Of a DNA stretch of 64,000 bases, positions 55,401 to 63,606 are shown in pieces (positions within the stretch are counted from its first letter, which is position 1; every line of letters begins with the position of its first letter). The translations under genes and the position numbers were made by a program. The stretch is from Closterium sp. NIES-65. Lineage: Eukaryota > Streptophyta > Zygnematophyceae > Desmidiales > Closteriaceae. Below the pieces are notes generated by a model, which saw only the letters and a program-made list of their open reading frames with translations, was not told the DNA's origin and made no database searches. The DNA lies in contig CANXME010002011.1 in assembly GCA_948144175.1 (NCBI GenBank), positions 1 to 64,000 of the forward strand. Reading direction: 5' to 3'.

Positions 55401-58400
55401 GAGGACGTCGGAGATGAGCACCCGCTTTCCGGCCTTCCCCTGCAGAGCAACCGTGCCACGGCCGCGAACGACCTGCAGCGCCCCAAAGAAGCCGCGCACG
55501 TGCTTCACGTCGCCGCTCGACCCCAAGTCAACGAAGGCCTCCTTCGTCCCCATCAGGTGGTGCGAGCAGCCGCTGTCGAGCAGGACCACCGCGGAGTTCG
55601 CTTGCACAGCTGCCGCCACCGCCTAGGAATCCTCGCCAGCCTCCGGCGCCAGCGAGACGGTCGGCTCCACGATACCGACCAGCGAGCACGACGCCTCCTT
55701 GTCGCCTCGCCCTTTACCACCCGCGGAAGAGTCGGCGTCTTTCGCCGACGTCGACTTCGTCGACTGTTTCTCTTTTCGCGGCTGGTTTCCTCGATGCGGA
55801 CGACGGCTGCCAGACCTCTCCCTTGGTTTCGCCGTCGTCCGAGTCACTGCGGTTGGGACACTCGAAGGAGAGGTGATCGTGATCGCCGCACAGCCAGCAT
55901 TCCCGACGTCGACCTCCTCCTCCACGACCACCATCCTTGGCCGACTTCTGCTTGTCAGCATCCTTCGCCGGCTTCCCGCCACCGCGGTGACTGCCACCAG
56001 ACTGCCCGCACTGTCCCAGTCGACCACCTTGCTTCGTGGGGGCGACGTAGTTCACTTGCGCGAGGAGCTCCTGAGACCGCTCAGCCTCCTGCATCGCCTC
56101 GTCCTGCAGAATGTACGAGGTCAATGTGTCCTCATTGAGCGTACGACGACGTTGAGTACTCCGCGCCAGCCATCCGAATGGTGGCGAGAATTCGCCGAGC
56201 TCGGTTGCAGTTGTCAGGCGCGGTCTCCTCGTCGCCCATACGCAGGTGCGTCAACTGCCCCTCAAGCTGGGCGATGAACAAGTCGTCGGTGACCTGGTAA
56301 GTTGACTCGATGAAATGCCACGCCCGGTGGCCAGCGTCGAGGTACTCTCTGCACGACTTCAAGGTGATTTGTACGCCCGGCGAGCGGCACCGCGAAATGA
56401 CCATGAAGGTCAGCAACTGCACGGCGCGAAATTCCGCTCGCAAGTCGGGGTAGTGCTCCTCCGGCGTCGCCACGGTCCCGCGGGCGAAGCCCATCAGCCC
56501 GGCCATCTCCTGCTGGGGCTCGATGGCTTCCTTCCACGTGAGGATGTCACGACGACCGACCAGCGGAGGTGAGACCGAAATCCTGTTCGACGTAAACTTT
56601 AAGTAGCCGTACCTCGGCGCAATTTCTCCCGCGGTCACGAGAGTCGCCGACATCGGAGCCAATTCACTTTCTCTGCCTCCGACGTAGTTTCGCGGGGCCC
56701 CTGCAGGCGCCGATGACTGCATCCCTCGCGCCTGAACGCCGCCGACTTCATCAGCACGAATCACACCTCGCTGCCTCGACGTGCCTCCCGCGCTGCTACC
56801 GACTTGGTCACCCGTGGCGTTGACTCCCGCGTCGACGCCGCCTGCGTTGTTCACCGGTCGAGGAGATGCAGGCCGAGAAAGGGGGTGCTCCGCCGCCCAC
56901 AAGGCGCGGATGCCAGCCTCGACCTCCGTCAGCGGGAGAGTTCCGTACTCGTTCGCCGCATGACGTCTCTTCGCGTCCTCCAGCCGTGCTTCCAAGGTGT
57001 CCACGACGCCCGCCTCTACCACGAGGTCCACCATGGCGTCCAACACAGCCGCCGGTCTACGAACAAACCAGGTGAGTGAAGTCAGCTAAACCGAAGGCTT
57101 CTTCGCAGTGTCGTCCACGCTCACCGCACCGTGCGGAGATAACTGGTGCAACGGGAGCTAGATTACGGGCTAGGCACGGGGCAAGAGTGATCGTAGCGGG
57201 GGTGATGCTTATGGGGGTGATGCTTATGGGGGTGATCCTTATGGGGGTGATCCTTATGGGGGTGATCCTTATGGGGGTGATCCTTATGGGGGAGATCCTT
57301 ATGGGGGTGATCCTATGGGGGTGATCCGTATGGGGGTGATGATTATGGGGGTGATGCTTATGGGGGTGATCCTTATGGGGGTGATGCTTATGGGGATCCT
57401 TATGGGGGTGATCCTTATGGGGGTGATCCTTATGGGGGTGATCCGTATGGGGGTGATGCTTATGGGGGTGATGCTTATGGGGGTGATCCTTATGGGGGTG
57501 ATCCGTATGGGGGTGATGCTTATAGGGGTGATGCTTATGGGGGTGATCCTTATGGGGGTGATCCTTATGGGGGTGATCCTTATGGGGGTGATCCTTATGG
57601 GGGTGATGCCTTATGGGGGTGATCCTTATGGGGGTGATCCTTATGGGGGTGATCCTTATGGGGGTGATCCTATGGGGGTGATCCTTATGGGGGTGAGCCT
57701 TATGGGGGTGAGCCTTATGGGGGTGATCCTTATGGGAGTGATCTTTATGGGAGTGATCCTTATGGGGGTGATCCTTATGGGGGTGATCCTTATGGGGGTG
57801 ATCCTTATGGGGTTGATCCTTATGGGGGTGATCCTTATGGGGGTGATCCTTATGGGGGTGATCCTTATGGGGGTGATCCTTATGGGGGTGATCCTTATGG
57901 GGGTGATCCTTATGGGGGTGATCCTTATGGGGTTGATCCTTATGGGGGTGATCCTTATGGGGGTGATCCTTATGGGGGTGATCCTTATGGGGGTGATCCT
58001 TATGGGGGTGATCCTTATGGGGGTGATCCGTATGGGGGTGATGCTTATGGGGGTGATGCTTATGGGGGTGATCCTTATGGGGGTGATCCTTATGGGGGTG
58101 ATCCTTATGGGGGTGATCCTTATGGGGGTGATCCTATGGGGGTGATCTGTATGGGGGTGATGCTTATGGGGGTGATGCTTATGGGGGTGATCCTTATGGG
58201 GGTGATGCTCATGGGGGTGATCCTTATGGGGGTGATCCTTATGGGGGTGATCCTTATGGGGGTGATCCGTATGGGGGTGATGCTTATGGGGGTGATGCTT
58301 ATGGGGGTGAGCCTTATGGGGGTGATCCGTATGGGGGTGATGCTTATGGGGGTGATGCTTATGGGGGTGATCCTTATGGGGGTGATCCTTATGGGGGTGA

Positions 58401-60476
58401 TCCTTATGGGGGTGATCCTTATGGGGGTGATGCTTATGGGGGTGATCCTTATGGGGGTGATCCTATGGGGGTGATCCTTATGGGGGTGAGCCTTATGGGG
58501 GTGAGCCTTATGGGGGTGATCCTTATGGGAGTGATCCTTATGGGAGTGATCCTTATGGGGTGATCCTTATGGGGGTGATCCTTATGGGGGTGATCCTTAT
58601 GGGGTTGATCCTTATGGGGGTGATCCTTATGGGGGTGATCCTTATGGGGGTGATCCTTATGGGGGTGATCCTTATGGGGGTGATCCTTATGGGGGTGATC
58701 CTTATGGGGGTGATCTTTATGGGGGTGATCCTTATGGGGGTGATCCTTATGGGGGTGATTCTTATGGGGTTGTTCCTTATGGGGGTGATCCTTATGGGGG
58801 TGATCCTTATGGGGCGATCCTTATGGGGGTGATGCTTATGGGGGTGATCCTTGTGGGGGTGATCCTTAGGAGGGTGATCCTTGTGGGGGTGATCCTTATG
58901 GGGGCGATGCTTATGGGGGTGATCCTTGTGGGGGTGATCCTTGTGGGGGTGATCCTTATGGGGGTGATCCTTATGGGGGTGATCCTTAGGAGGGTGATCC
59001 TTATGGGGGCAATCCTTATGGGGGTGATCCTTCTGGGGGTGATCCTTATGGGGGTGAGTAGAGTTGCACGACTAGCTGTCTCTGTGAGTTGGCCAAATGA
59101 CGGGTCGGTTGTCCTTTTGAGGAGCCTCAAACTCACCTTTGTGAATTTACATCTGTTCTGTTCTGTTGAGATCTGTGTGTGTGTGCCACTACCACATCAC
59201 AGGTTGGTCGATCGGCCAGTCCACTTCACTCACCTGGTTGCTGGCAGCGGCGGCAGGGGGAGGGCGCAGCAGAGCGGCGAAGGGAGCACCTCCTCCCCCA
59301 CCCAGGCGCCAGGAGAGGGAGGAGAAGAAAGTGGCTGCAGCTATGGCCGCCGCGAGCAGAGGGAGGAGGACGGAGCGAGGGAGCGGAGAGGGGAGGAGAG
59401 AGGAGAGGCTGGGAGTACGTGGCGTGGGTGGGGTGGGGATGGGTGTTGAAGCAGAAGCGGTGGGTTTGGTGTTAAGTGAGGGAAATTCTGATGGGTGGAG
59501 TGCGGTGCTGTTGTTGGATGCTTGCTGCGGATGTGGGGAGGAAGTTGTTGGGGGAAGAGAAGAGCGAGGAGGGAGGGAGTGGAAGGAGGGAGTTTTGGAG
59601 CCATGACAGGGAGCAACAGGAATGGCACGGATTGACAGGGAATGGCATGGAATGACAGGGAATGGCATGGAATGACAGGGAATGGCATGGAATGACAGAG
59701 AATGGCATGGAATGACCTGAAATGACAAGGAATGGCATGGAATGGCAAGGAATGACAGGGAACGGCACGGAATGACATGGAATGCCAGGGAGTGACAGGA
59801 AATGGCATGGAATGATATGGAATGACAGGGAATGGCATGGAATGACATGGTATGACAGGGAATGGCATGAAATCACTGGAAACGGCTGGGAGTGGAAGTG
59901 AAACACATTTGACAAGGACTGAGACGAGCTGAGAGAGAATGCCATTGAAATGGACGCAAGCTGACACGGAATGGCTTGAACTGACACGGAATGGCATGAA
60001 CGGACACGGAATGGCATAAACTGACACGGAATGGCTTGAACGGACACGGAATGGCATGAACGGACACGGAATGGCTTGTACGGAAACGGAATGGCTTGAA
60101 CGGACACGGAATGGCATAAACGGACACGGAATGGCATGAACTGACACGGAATGGCATGAACTGACACGGAATGGCCACGAAAAGAGAGCACCTCCTCAGG
60201 GCCGTCCGAGGCAGCGCGAGGAGCGACGACGCTTCGCTGGCGACTGCGAGATGCCGAAAAAAACGGAGATGCCAACCTCCTTACTGACGGAGAAGTCCTA
60301 TTAGTCCATTTCGTGGACAACGCTGAACCTAACGTGGCGATTTTCGCGACATTGTGAGCGACACTGTGTACGACATTGTGTGCGACTGGTCGCCGGCGAT
60401 GCGAGATCACGGCGTCAATGCCTCGTATTGAGTTCTGCACCGTAACGACACGCGGACGCGCGAGAACCGACTCCAT
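40432..60476 (-). CDS. DMI1/CASTOR/POLLUX-family ion channel, 14 exons
   Basis: A cation channel with RCK-like regulatory domains; land-plant relatives act at nuclear or plastid envelopes. Exons: 60476-60192, 59524-59234, 49285-49154, 48651-48496, 48037-47875, 47204-47044, 46653-46531, 46255-45924, 45359-45188, 44225-43895, 43207-43023, 42622-42466, 40932-40814, 40605-40432. Phases agree; about 926 residues. Exon 1 resembles a plastid transit peptide, exon 2 has a membrane span (SVLLPLLAAAIAAATFF), exons 3-5 form the pore domain (FLTTEPSGK, SWTMLSDPGQQG, KGKGPVMERGHVLVVGW), and later exons form paired NAD-binding-like domains (WPELVGRTFGDAL, HVLICGWRPEAKQLV, ESLPLETVDSVILL, DVGTVLDEIIGSERNRM, ELVIAYRH). 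The first two exons and the GTGCT donors of exons 1 and 11 are the weakest parts. The intron after exon 2 spans about 9.9 kb. Confidence 0.85.
40945..41470 (-). repeat. Three shadow copies of channel exon 13
   Basis: The first about 70 coding bases of exon 13 (source 40863-40932, reading DVGTVLDEIIGSERNRMAV) recur at 41023-41094, 41276-41352 and 41410-41462. Each keeps the acceptor-side edge (CCAGATGTGGGCACGG or close variants) and is followed by purine-rich filler. The fourth copy is the most decayed. Confidence 0.9.
41661..42290 (-). repeat. 21-bp minisatellite, about 27 units, made of splice-donor-like junctions
   Basis: The plus-strand unit CTCACCCGTACCCCAGCTAGT repeats almost perfectly from 41661 to about 42235. 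A few variant units (with CCGTCCGTAACCCAGCCAG) follow up to the shadow of channel exon 12. On the transcribed minus strand every unit contains ACGGGTGAG, nearly the same as the true exon-12 donor CCGGGTGAG at 42465. The array therefore presents about 27 consecutive donor-like sites inside the intron. Confidence 0.93.
42287..42380 (-). repeat. Shadow copy of the 3' part of channel exon 12
   Basis: It repeats the source at 42466-42553 (coding ALDGAVCPEHLEAQVL) with several substitutions and keeps the donor GGGTGAG. On the minus strand it lies downstream of the real donor and directly before the 21-bp array. Confidence 0.9.
42868..42909. repeat. 10-bp tandem repeat, four units
   Basis: GACATGAGCA is repeated four times inside the intron between channel exons 11 and 12. 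Confidence 0.9.
43283..43790 (-). repeat. Shadow copies of channel exon 11
   Basis: The exon start (ESLPLETVDSVILLQS, source about 43120-43207) recurs at 43283-43375 and 43427-43515, each with the upstream CCACGCTCT or equivalent splice-side edge. A fragment also recurs at 43745-43785. G-rich filler of about 50-60 bp separates the units. Both longer copies still read as open coding sequence. Confidence 0.9.
44313..44630 (-). repeat. Shadow copies of channel exon 10 start
   Basis: The source (44160-44225, PGDKLLVIAADRNSYRPGP) recurs at 44313-44378 with one residue changed (YWPGP), at about 44463-44530 with an internal deletion, and as a short GGGCGGTAGCTGTTG fragment near 44610. Confidence 0.88.
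44855..45180 (-). repeat. Shadow copies of the 3' half of channel exon 9
   Basis: 44857-44962 repeats the source 45188-45303 (GAGCGTCCAGCTGGGCGG through CATGAGCCCACAGGGGG) with small deletions. A shorter, more decayed copy lies at about 45060-45110 (CTATGAGCGTACCTCGCCCA). Both lie in the intron downstream of the exon. Confidence 0.88.
45447..45535 (-). repeat. Shadow copy of the 5' half of channel exon 9
   Basis: It repeats 45285-45365 (ELVGRTFGDALFLFDNATPC) including the acceptor side, upstream of the real exon. A CATG repeat marks its inner end. Confidence 0.9.
45634..45790 (-). repeat. Shadow copy of the 3' half of channel exon 8
   Basis: It repeats 45915-46070 with the same CACTCAC donor region and the DLLDFENDEFYFKEW reading. 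A GTGACGTCAGCA triplication is internal. It is one of the best conserved shadows and could pass for an alternative 3' exon end. Confidence 0.92.
46330..46388 (-). repeat. Shadow copy of channel exon 8 start
   Basis: It repeats the acceptor and first about 45 bases of exon 8 (source 46211-46258, VIQASLALANRP) as IIQASLVLTN, upstream of the real acceptor and with its own CTGCAG acceptor. Confidence 0.85.
46930..46990 (-). repeat. Shadow copy of channel exon 6, 3' part
   Basis: CAGCGCACTATCCATCTCC and CGCCAGCACCACCATCC match the source at about 47088-47147 with frame-breaking changes. A still older trace may lie near 46845-46875. Confidence 0.8.
47309..47468 (-). repeat. Exon-6 shadow with attached CACAG pentanucleotide array
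   Basis: 47388-47468 is a close copy of the exon-6 start (source 47134-47207, with the same acceptor side). At its inner end, where the source reads CCAGCACCACC, the copy passes into about 17 units of CAGCA/CACAG (47309-47393). The array probably arose by slippage from that short motif. Confidence 0.9.
47475..47775 (-). repeat. 24-bp minisatellite amplified from channel exon 5 coding sequence
   Basis: The plus-strand unit GGCCCCTTGCCCTTGCTCCATGAC repeats about 11 times. It equals part of exon 5 (47895-47935, coding NKGKGPVMERG). The last unit runs into TTGTTCGGATAGTCCAC, a continuation of the same exon copy (source TTGTTCAGATCGTCCAC). An exon shadow was therefore formed first and then amplified. 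Confidence 0.93.
48160..48400 (-). repeat. Shadow of channel exon 4 end with duplicated intron sequence
   Basis: 48299-48350 copies the exon-4 end (source 48490-48540, WTMLSDPG-QQGAQ, here HQGAQ) with donor GTGAA. Flanking intron words (TCATCTAGGCCATTGC at 48162 and TCATCTAGGTCATTGC at 48360) are also duplicated, so the duplication unit of about 190 bp included intron. A CCACT pentanucleotide run lies at 48247-48287. Confidence 0.88.
48785..48945. repeat. Short repeat built on CCTCTTAGAGG
   Basis: About eight degenerate units of roughly 18-20 bp around CGCCTCTTAGAGGAGAAG lie in the intron between channel exons 3 and 4. The core is self-complementary, so transcripts could fold. Confidence 0.88.
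49008..49066 (-). repeat. Shadow copy of channel exon 3 end
   Basis: It repeats the source at 49147-49205 (IDLFLTTEPSGK) with about ten substitutions, reading MDFFLTTEPSGK, and keeps the donor (CCTCACCTTCCC on the plus strand). Confidence 0.9.
49366..50945. repeat. 15-bp satellite array, left block (about 105 units)
   Basis: The unit is GATCCTTATGGGGGC/T with T/C, C/G and C/T variants. Variants are patterned: the run with ACCCTC, then CGCGATCC, AGCGATCCCC and GATCATCATGG, at 49561-50150, recurs at about 50251-50870 with an offset of 690-720 bp. This shows a recent duplication of a 700-bp block. Long open frames on both strands are a by-product of the 15-bp period. It lies inside the 9.9-kb intron of the channel gene. 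Confidence 0.97.
50946..51012 (-). repeat. 67-bp terminal repeat, 3' side of the third copia element
   Basis: It starts TGCGGAGATAACTAGTGC and ends GATCGTAGCG on the plus strand and matches 57132-57198 except for about three substitutions. It directly follows the satellite. Confidence 0.9.
51515..51665. repeat. Tandem repeat of about 28 bp, five units
   Basis: GCGGTCCTCCCGCGATTTCGCG recurs with substitutions, the last units changing to CCCACGGTCCTCAGTGGTTTCG. It lies in the 3' non-coding part of the third copia element, beyond RNase H. Confidence 0.88.
51844..53151 (-). pseudogene. Third copia element: reverse transcriptase-RNase H
   Basis: 435 open codons from the middle of RT (MQLDMKNAFLQSKPDRVLYM, catalytic LVYVDDLLAAS) through RNase H (IGYMDADDAGDKQNRMSMGG) to a C-terminal ADFLTKALHYP. 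The N-terminal part of RT lies in a different frame upstream (53150-53400, ending in the KVYGADYDEQ region), so a frameshift separates them. Within this stretch the sequence is open with all RT blocks present. Confidence 0.88.
52832..55619 (-). pseudogene. Third copia element: protease, integrase and linker, frameshifted
   Basis: Frame 55619-54420 has protease (VLLDSGCSHHLMG), the pre-integrase zinc segment (HARLAHVGMDT, CVSCVGRK) and the integrase core (VVHIDLCGPF, LQLRSDRGGEF, NPQQNGMAERE). The frame is lost near 54560. It resumes at 54469 with MARVWGCMAQF and a long Glu/Ala/Thr-rich linker built from short KETAEE-like repeats (53740-54000 on the plus strand). RT begins at about 53360 (GTWELVERPAGMNIMKNRWV), where the frame is lost again near 53150. 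At least two frameshifts make it defective. Confidence 0.85.
55714..57046 (-). pseudogene. Third copia element: gag with zinc knuckle
   Basis: 57046-56132 codes a gag-like protein (LTWKEAIEPQQEMAGLMGF, LKSCREYLDAGHRAWHFIE, typical capsid helices). A frame change follows, and 56124-55714 continues with the CCHC knuckle CWLCGDHDHLSFEC (C-X2-C-X4-H-X4-C). The break between them, near 56130, would prevent a full gag. Confidence 0.85.
57132..57198 (-). repeat. 67-bp terminal repeat, 5' side of the third copia element
   Basis: Pairs with 50946-51012. Satellite begins at the next base. No initiator-tRNA-like primer site is obvious inside it, unlike the other two families in this window. Confidence 0.88.
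57199..59057. repeat. 15-bp satellite array, right block (about 124 units)
   Basis: The same family as 49366-50945, mostly GGTGATCCTTATGGG with CCGTATG, GAGCC and one-base-indel variants. Repeated sub-blocks (for example around 57700 and 58480, with two GAGCC units and then GGGAGTGAT units) show internal duplication. It ends at 59057 in non-repetitive intron. Confidence 0.97.
59600..60178 (-). repeat. 10/20-bp satellite in the first intron of the channel gene
   Basis: 59635-59880 is built of 10-bp words AATGACAGGG and AATGGCATGG. 59955-60175 is built of 20-bp units GAATGGCATGAACTGACACG. Both share GGAATGGCAT, so they are probably one family with two periods. They lie between the proposed exons 1 and 2. 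A read-through HAIPCHS-type frame exists but is repeat-driven. Confidence 0.9.
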
Positions 60477-61854
60477 GGCGACCCGAACCTCTTATAACCG
60501 ACTAATGTTGCCAGCAGTGTCCGGGATCCACAGAATATTAAATGCGAGTAGTGATAATAATAATCAGCGTCCGGAGCAGGAAGCTGCACGTGGTACGGTA
60601 CAAGGCACTTCCTGGCGCCTGGCAGACAAAGGGATCGAATGCGGTGCGTTGCTGCAGCGCTTCAGACTACTCGCTGCATCTGTTAGTTACCACGACGCAC
60701 TCTTACTTCCTACCTCTCAACTGAGGCACGAAGATATACGCTGATGCAGCGATTTCCCTGATCGCATTCAACAGCCAGCGTCAGTATTGCCGTTGCCGAC
60801 TGAGCCAATGTCAATGGCTGGCCGACGTCTGAAGGACCGCTGTTCAAGGGGAGTGAAAGAGGGAGGGTGTAGTGCAGTGCTTCTCAGATCAAGTGCGGTT
60901 AGTGGAGATGTGAATATGTTCGGAGAATTTTCAGTACGGTTGTGGAACATGCTTTTTGGGGCAGAGCGGTTTATTTGGATTCCAAACAGTTGAAGAGGGG
61001 TAAATGTCCTTTTGAGAGTGATGTGATGGAGGGGACGATTTGACAAGACCAGAAATCAGCGGGATAGACTAGGATATTTCTCTCTTTTGCAGCAGACGTC
61101 CGTTCCATTTAGGAAATGAAAATGATTCTTAAAAATGTTGAAAGAAGCAAGCATTATTTGAACATGAGGGCCCCCAAATGTGAGAGCTACAGGTCAAAAC
61201 AGTTAGCCTCATTACGGCTCCTCCACTTCTACCCACAACCTTCTGTGATCAGGCAGGCTCATGTAGGCTGCTCCCTGCGTTTCCACTGATGATCATACAC
61301 CACACAATCATGACTCATGAATCATGATTCATCATGACCACACCCCTTCCACGCCAAGGAAGCCCATGTGGACTTGGTTGCTCCACCCCTACCCAAGCAC
61401 GCTCTTTGGTGTCACAATACCCTTCCGTAGTCAAGGTAAGTATGATATCAAAGAAGCGACTGTCTTCACGGATGTGATGATGAGGAGACACGAGTGGTAG
61501 AGGAGGAAGCAGAGGATGAGAGCTCCAACGGTGTCTTCGTGGGTAGTAAGATAGCAGAAAACAGCAAACGGATTATAACACAGTGACAGGCATGGTTAAG
61601 GAAAGATTGGGTACACTGAAGGTGAGACGAGAACCAAAGGAGCCAGGCGAATTAGAAAGAAATGTATGAGTGGGAAGAGATAAAAGTTGGAGGAAAGAGC
61701 GTGTGTAAGAAAAAGGGGACTGGAAAGGCAGGATTTGCTAGAAGTTGGGTTGACATTAAGAAAGCATAAATGTAGGAAAGGCATGATGCAATGCAAGAGG
61801 GAAGCAAAGAAGGAGTAAGGGTTGGAGAGAGCGGTTTAAGTGGGTTCGAGGGGG
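60477..61854. other. Region upstream of the channel gene, no gene recognised
   Basis: It should contain the channel gene promoter. An open plus-strand frame at 60376-60744 overlaps channel exon 1 in antisense and has no family content. The rest is unassigned. Confidence 0.4.
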
Positions 61855-62311
61855 TTAAAAGGGCTGCTTAACCGCTGAGAGGATACTGACTAGGAGGACC
61901 TCCCACCAGTCCAGGATGTAGAGGCCAAAGGTCACATTATACAGGGTGATCTTGCCGTTCACCCATGTTACTAATTGCCTCCAAGCCGATCGCTGTTGAT
62001 GGTGTCGTCTCTGCGCTTACACGAACGACATGGAAGATCACAAAGAAGCGTGTAAAGTTACTGCGAACAGGCTGATTACCTGGAAGCCTAGCATGCTGGT
62101 AAGGTTACAAGCCTTTTCCACCAATCATGGGAATGAGGATGGTGAGCGCATGTAAGCCATAAGCCGTCATGGTATGTAGCACATGCACTTTAACATTGCA
62201 ATGACGTACCGCGAGAAATTCCGCGTGGGCTTTGAAAGCGTTTCTGTCTTCCTCAGGAATCTCGTCTTCACTAAACGCACTTGCTAATCGTTCTATGGAT
62301 TCCGCTGCCAT
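61855..62311 (-). CDS. Possible small three-exon gene, unknown
   Basis: Exon 1 (62311-62210) codes MAAESIERLASAFSEDEIPE and ends at a strong GTACGT donor. Exon 2 (62112-62080, 33 bp) lies between AAAAG and GTAATC. Exon 3 (62010-61855) follows GCGCAG and codes RRHHQQRSAWRQLVTWVNGK and a hydrophobic stretch (LYNVTFGLYILDWWEVLLV). All phases are 0 and the product is 96 residues with one likely membrane span. Introns are short (97 and 69 bp). If the first donor is not used, exon 1 instead reads 68 codons to a stop. I recognise no family; the evidence is phase and splice-site fit only. Confidence 0.35.
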
Positions 62312-63606
62312 ATTTCCCTAATCTAAGAACACCGATCACGCCGCTACAAGTAGCTACGCGCTGAGGTCGCACGACACGAACAGCCTCGGATCGCAGCCGT
62401 CAGCAGGCGAACAAACTGTGACGGCCAGAATTCGTCACACGGTGCAGGAATTCCGTTCTAATGGTCGCGCTTTTGAGATTTTGTTCTAAAAATCGCGCTC
62501 TGGCCGCCTATTCTTAGCACCAAAAGCCGCTTGGCGCCATGAGCATGACCTCTTCGAGCTCTTCGCTTCAACTCCGCTGAGCAAGACCGCAGCTTGCCCG
62601 ACTCAGCGAGGTCATTTGCCGGTACGCTGGTAAGAATACCCTATAAAGCTCTGAGGAATATTACATTGACCATGGGCGACCGGCTTCGGGAGTACGGTCA
62701 CTATGACGCGACAAGCCGAGCGTGCGTGGCTGACCGTTTCAAAGCTGCTGCTATGAGATAACTCGAGCTTAGGTGAGGAGGAATCTATAAGCTGACTTGT
62801 GTGATGCGAACAACAAAGCAGGACAGAGGTGATATCAGGCAGGATATTCGCGTCATAAGAGCATCCAATATGCTACTGTACTTAGCTTCTCAAACCTCAC
62901 TTAGGCAAAACAAGTTCGGGGTGATCACTCATAAAGTCTGACTAAGCTAGGCTCGGCAATTCCAAAACCAGCTGAGTGTGGTTTCACACATTTGGTCGCC
63001 GTAACGTAATGAACGGTTCAGTACCTTTCGACACGGTAGAGAACGGGCTGCAAATGATGTTGAGAATATATTTGTATGCTTTAATTATATGTGCAGTGTT
63101 CGAAGTCTGTTTACAGGGGCTTGCCATAGCGAGGAACTTGAACCTGGTGGCGAGTCAACGGGCCGCAACCGAGCACAGCGGTTGAGACCCACGTGGCAAC
63201 TCAAGAATCGAATCGACAGCAGGAGTCATAGTCTACAGTACGCGAAACTGATTTGTAGGGCGCGGCAGGATACCGCGCCCTTGCCGAAGCAAAAAGTCTC
63301 GCCAGCGCGACAGTAACAAGGCAACCCAAGCGACGCAGCGCAACTGTTATACAGTTGGGCCTTGGTAACAGAATGTAATGCCTTGCTCATATTACACAAT
63401 TCTCAAACTTGTGTCCGGCCAACCCTCGGCCGCTGCTTTGGCACCACGTTACAAGCCAGGAAAGCTACCTCTGAGTGACCAATAGCCCCGCCGTAGGGAC
63501 GTCGTTAATTCCTCGAGCTTCCGCTGCGCTCTAGCGACTTCTTATTTACAACAAATGATATGAAAACTAGACAGGGGGACCATTCGAACAAAGCCTCGTA
63601 CTCGCT
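62312..63606. other. Unassigned region
   Basis: No gene, RNA gene or repeat was recognised on either strand. It separates the small 62-kb gene from the satellite at the window edge. Confidence 0.4.

Larger units (their letters stand above)
50946..57198 (-). mobile_element. Decayed Ty1/copia-like element splitting the 15-bp satellite
   Basis: A minus-strand element with gag, zinc knuckle, protease, integrase, RT and RNase H in copia order. It is bounded by 67-bp direct repeats (50946-51012 and 57132-57198, about three differences) that may be very short LTRs. They lack TG...CA ends. Satellite of the same unit abuts both sides, so the element probably inserted into one array. GGGGTGAT flanks both ends, but in a tandem array that is not proof of a target duplication. 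It is a different family from the 1-12 kb elements. Confidence 0.85.

Noticed and set aside
57076-58832. Several MGVILMGV-type open frames in the right satellite block
   Set aside because: Same reason: pure products of the tandem unit, broken wherever a unit has an indel.
59189-60147. HAIPCHS / MPFRVRSC repeat protein upstream of the channel
   Set aside because: A frame driven by the 10/20-bp satellite; placed in the first intron because exon 1 and exon 2 join in phase around it.
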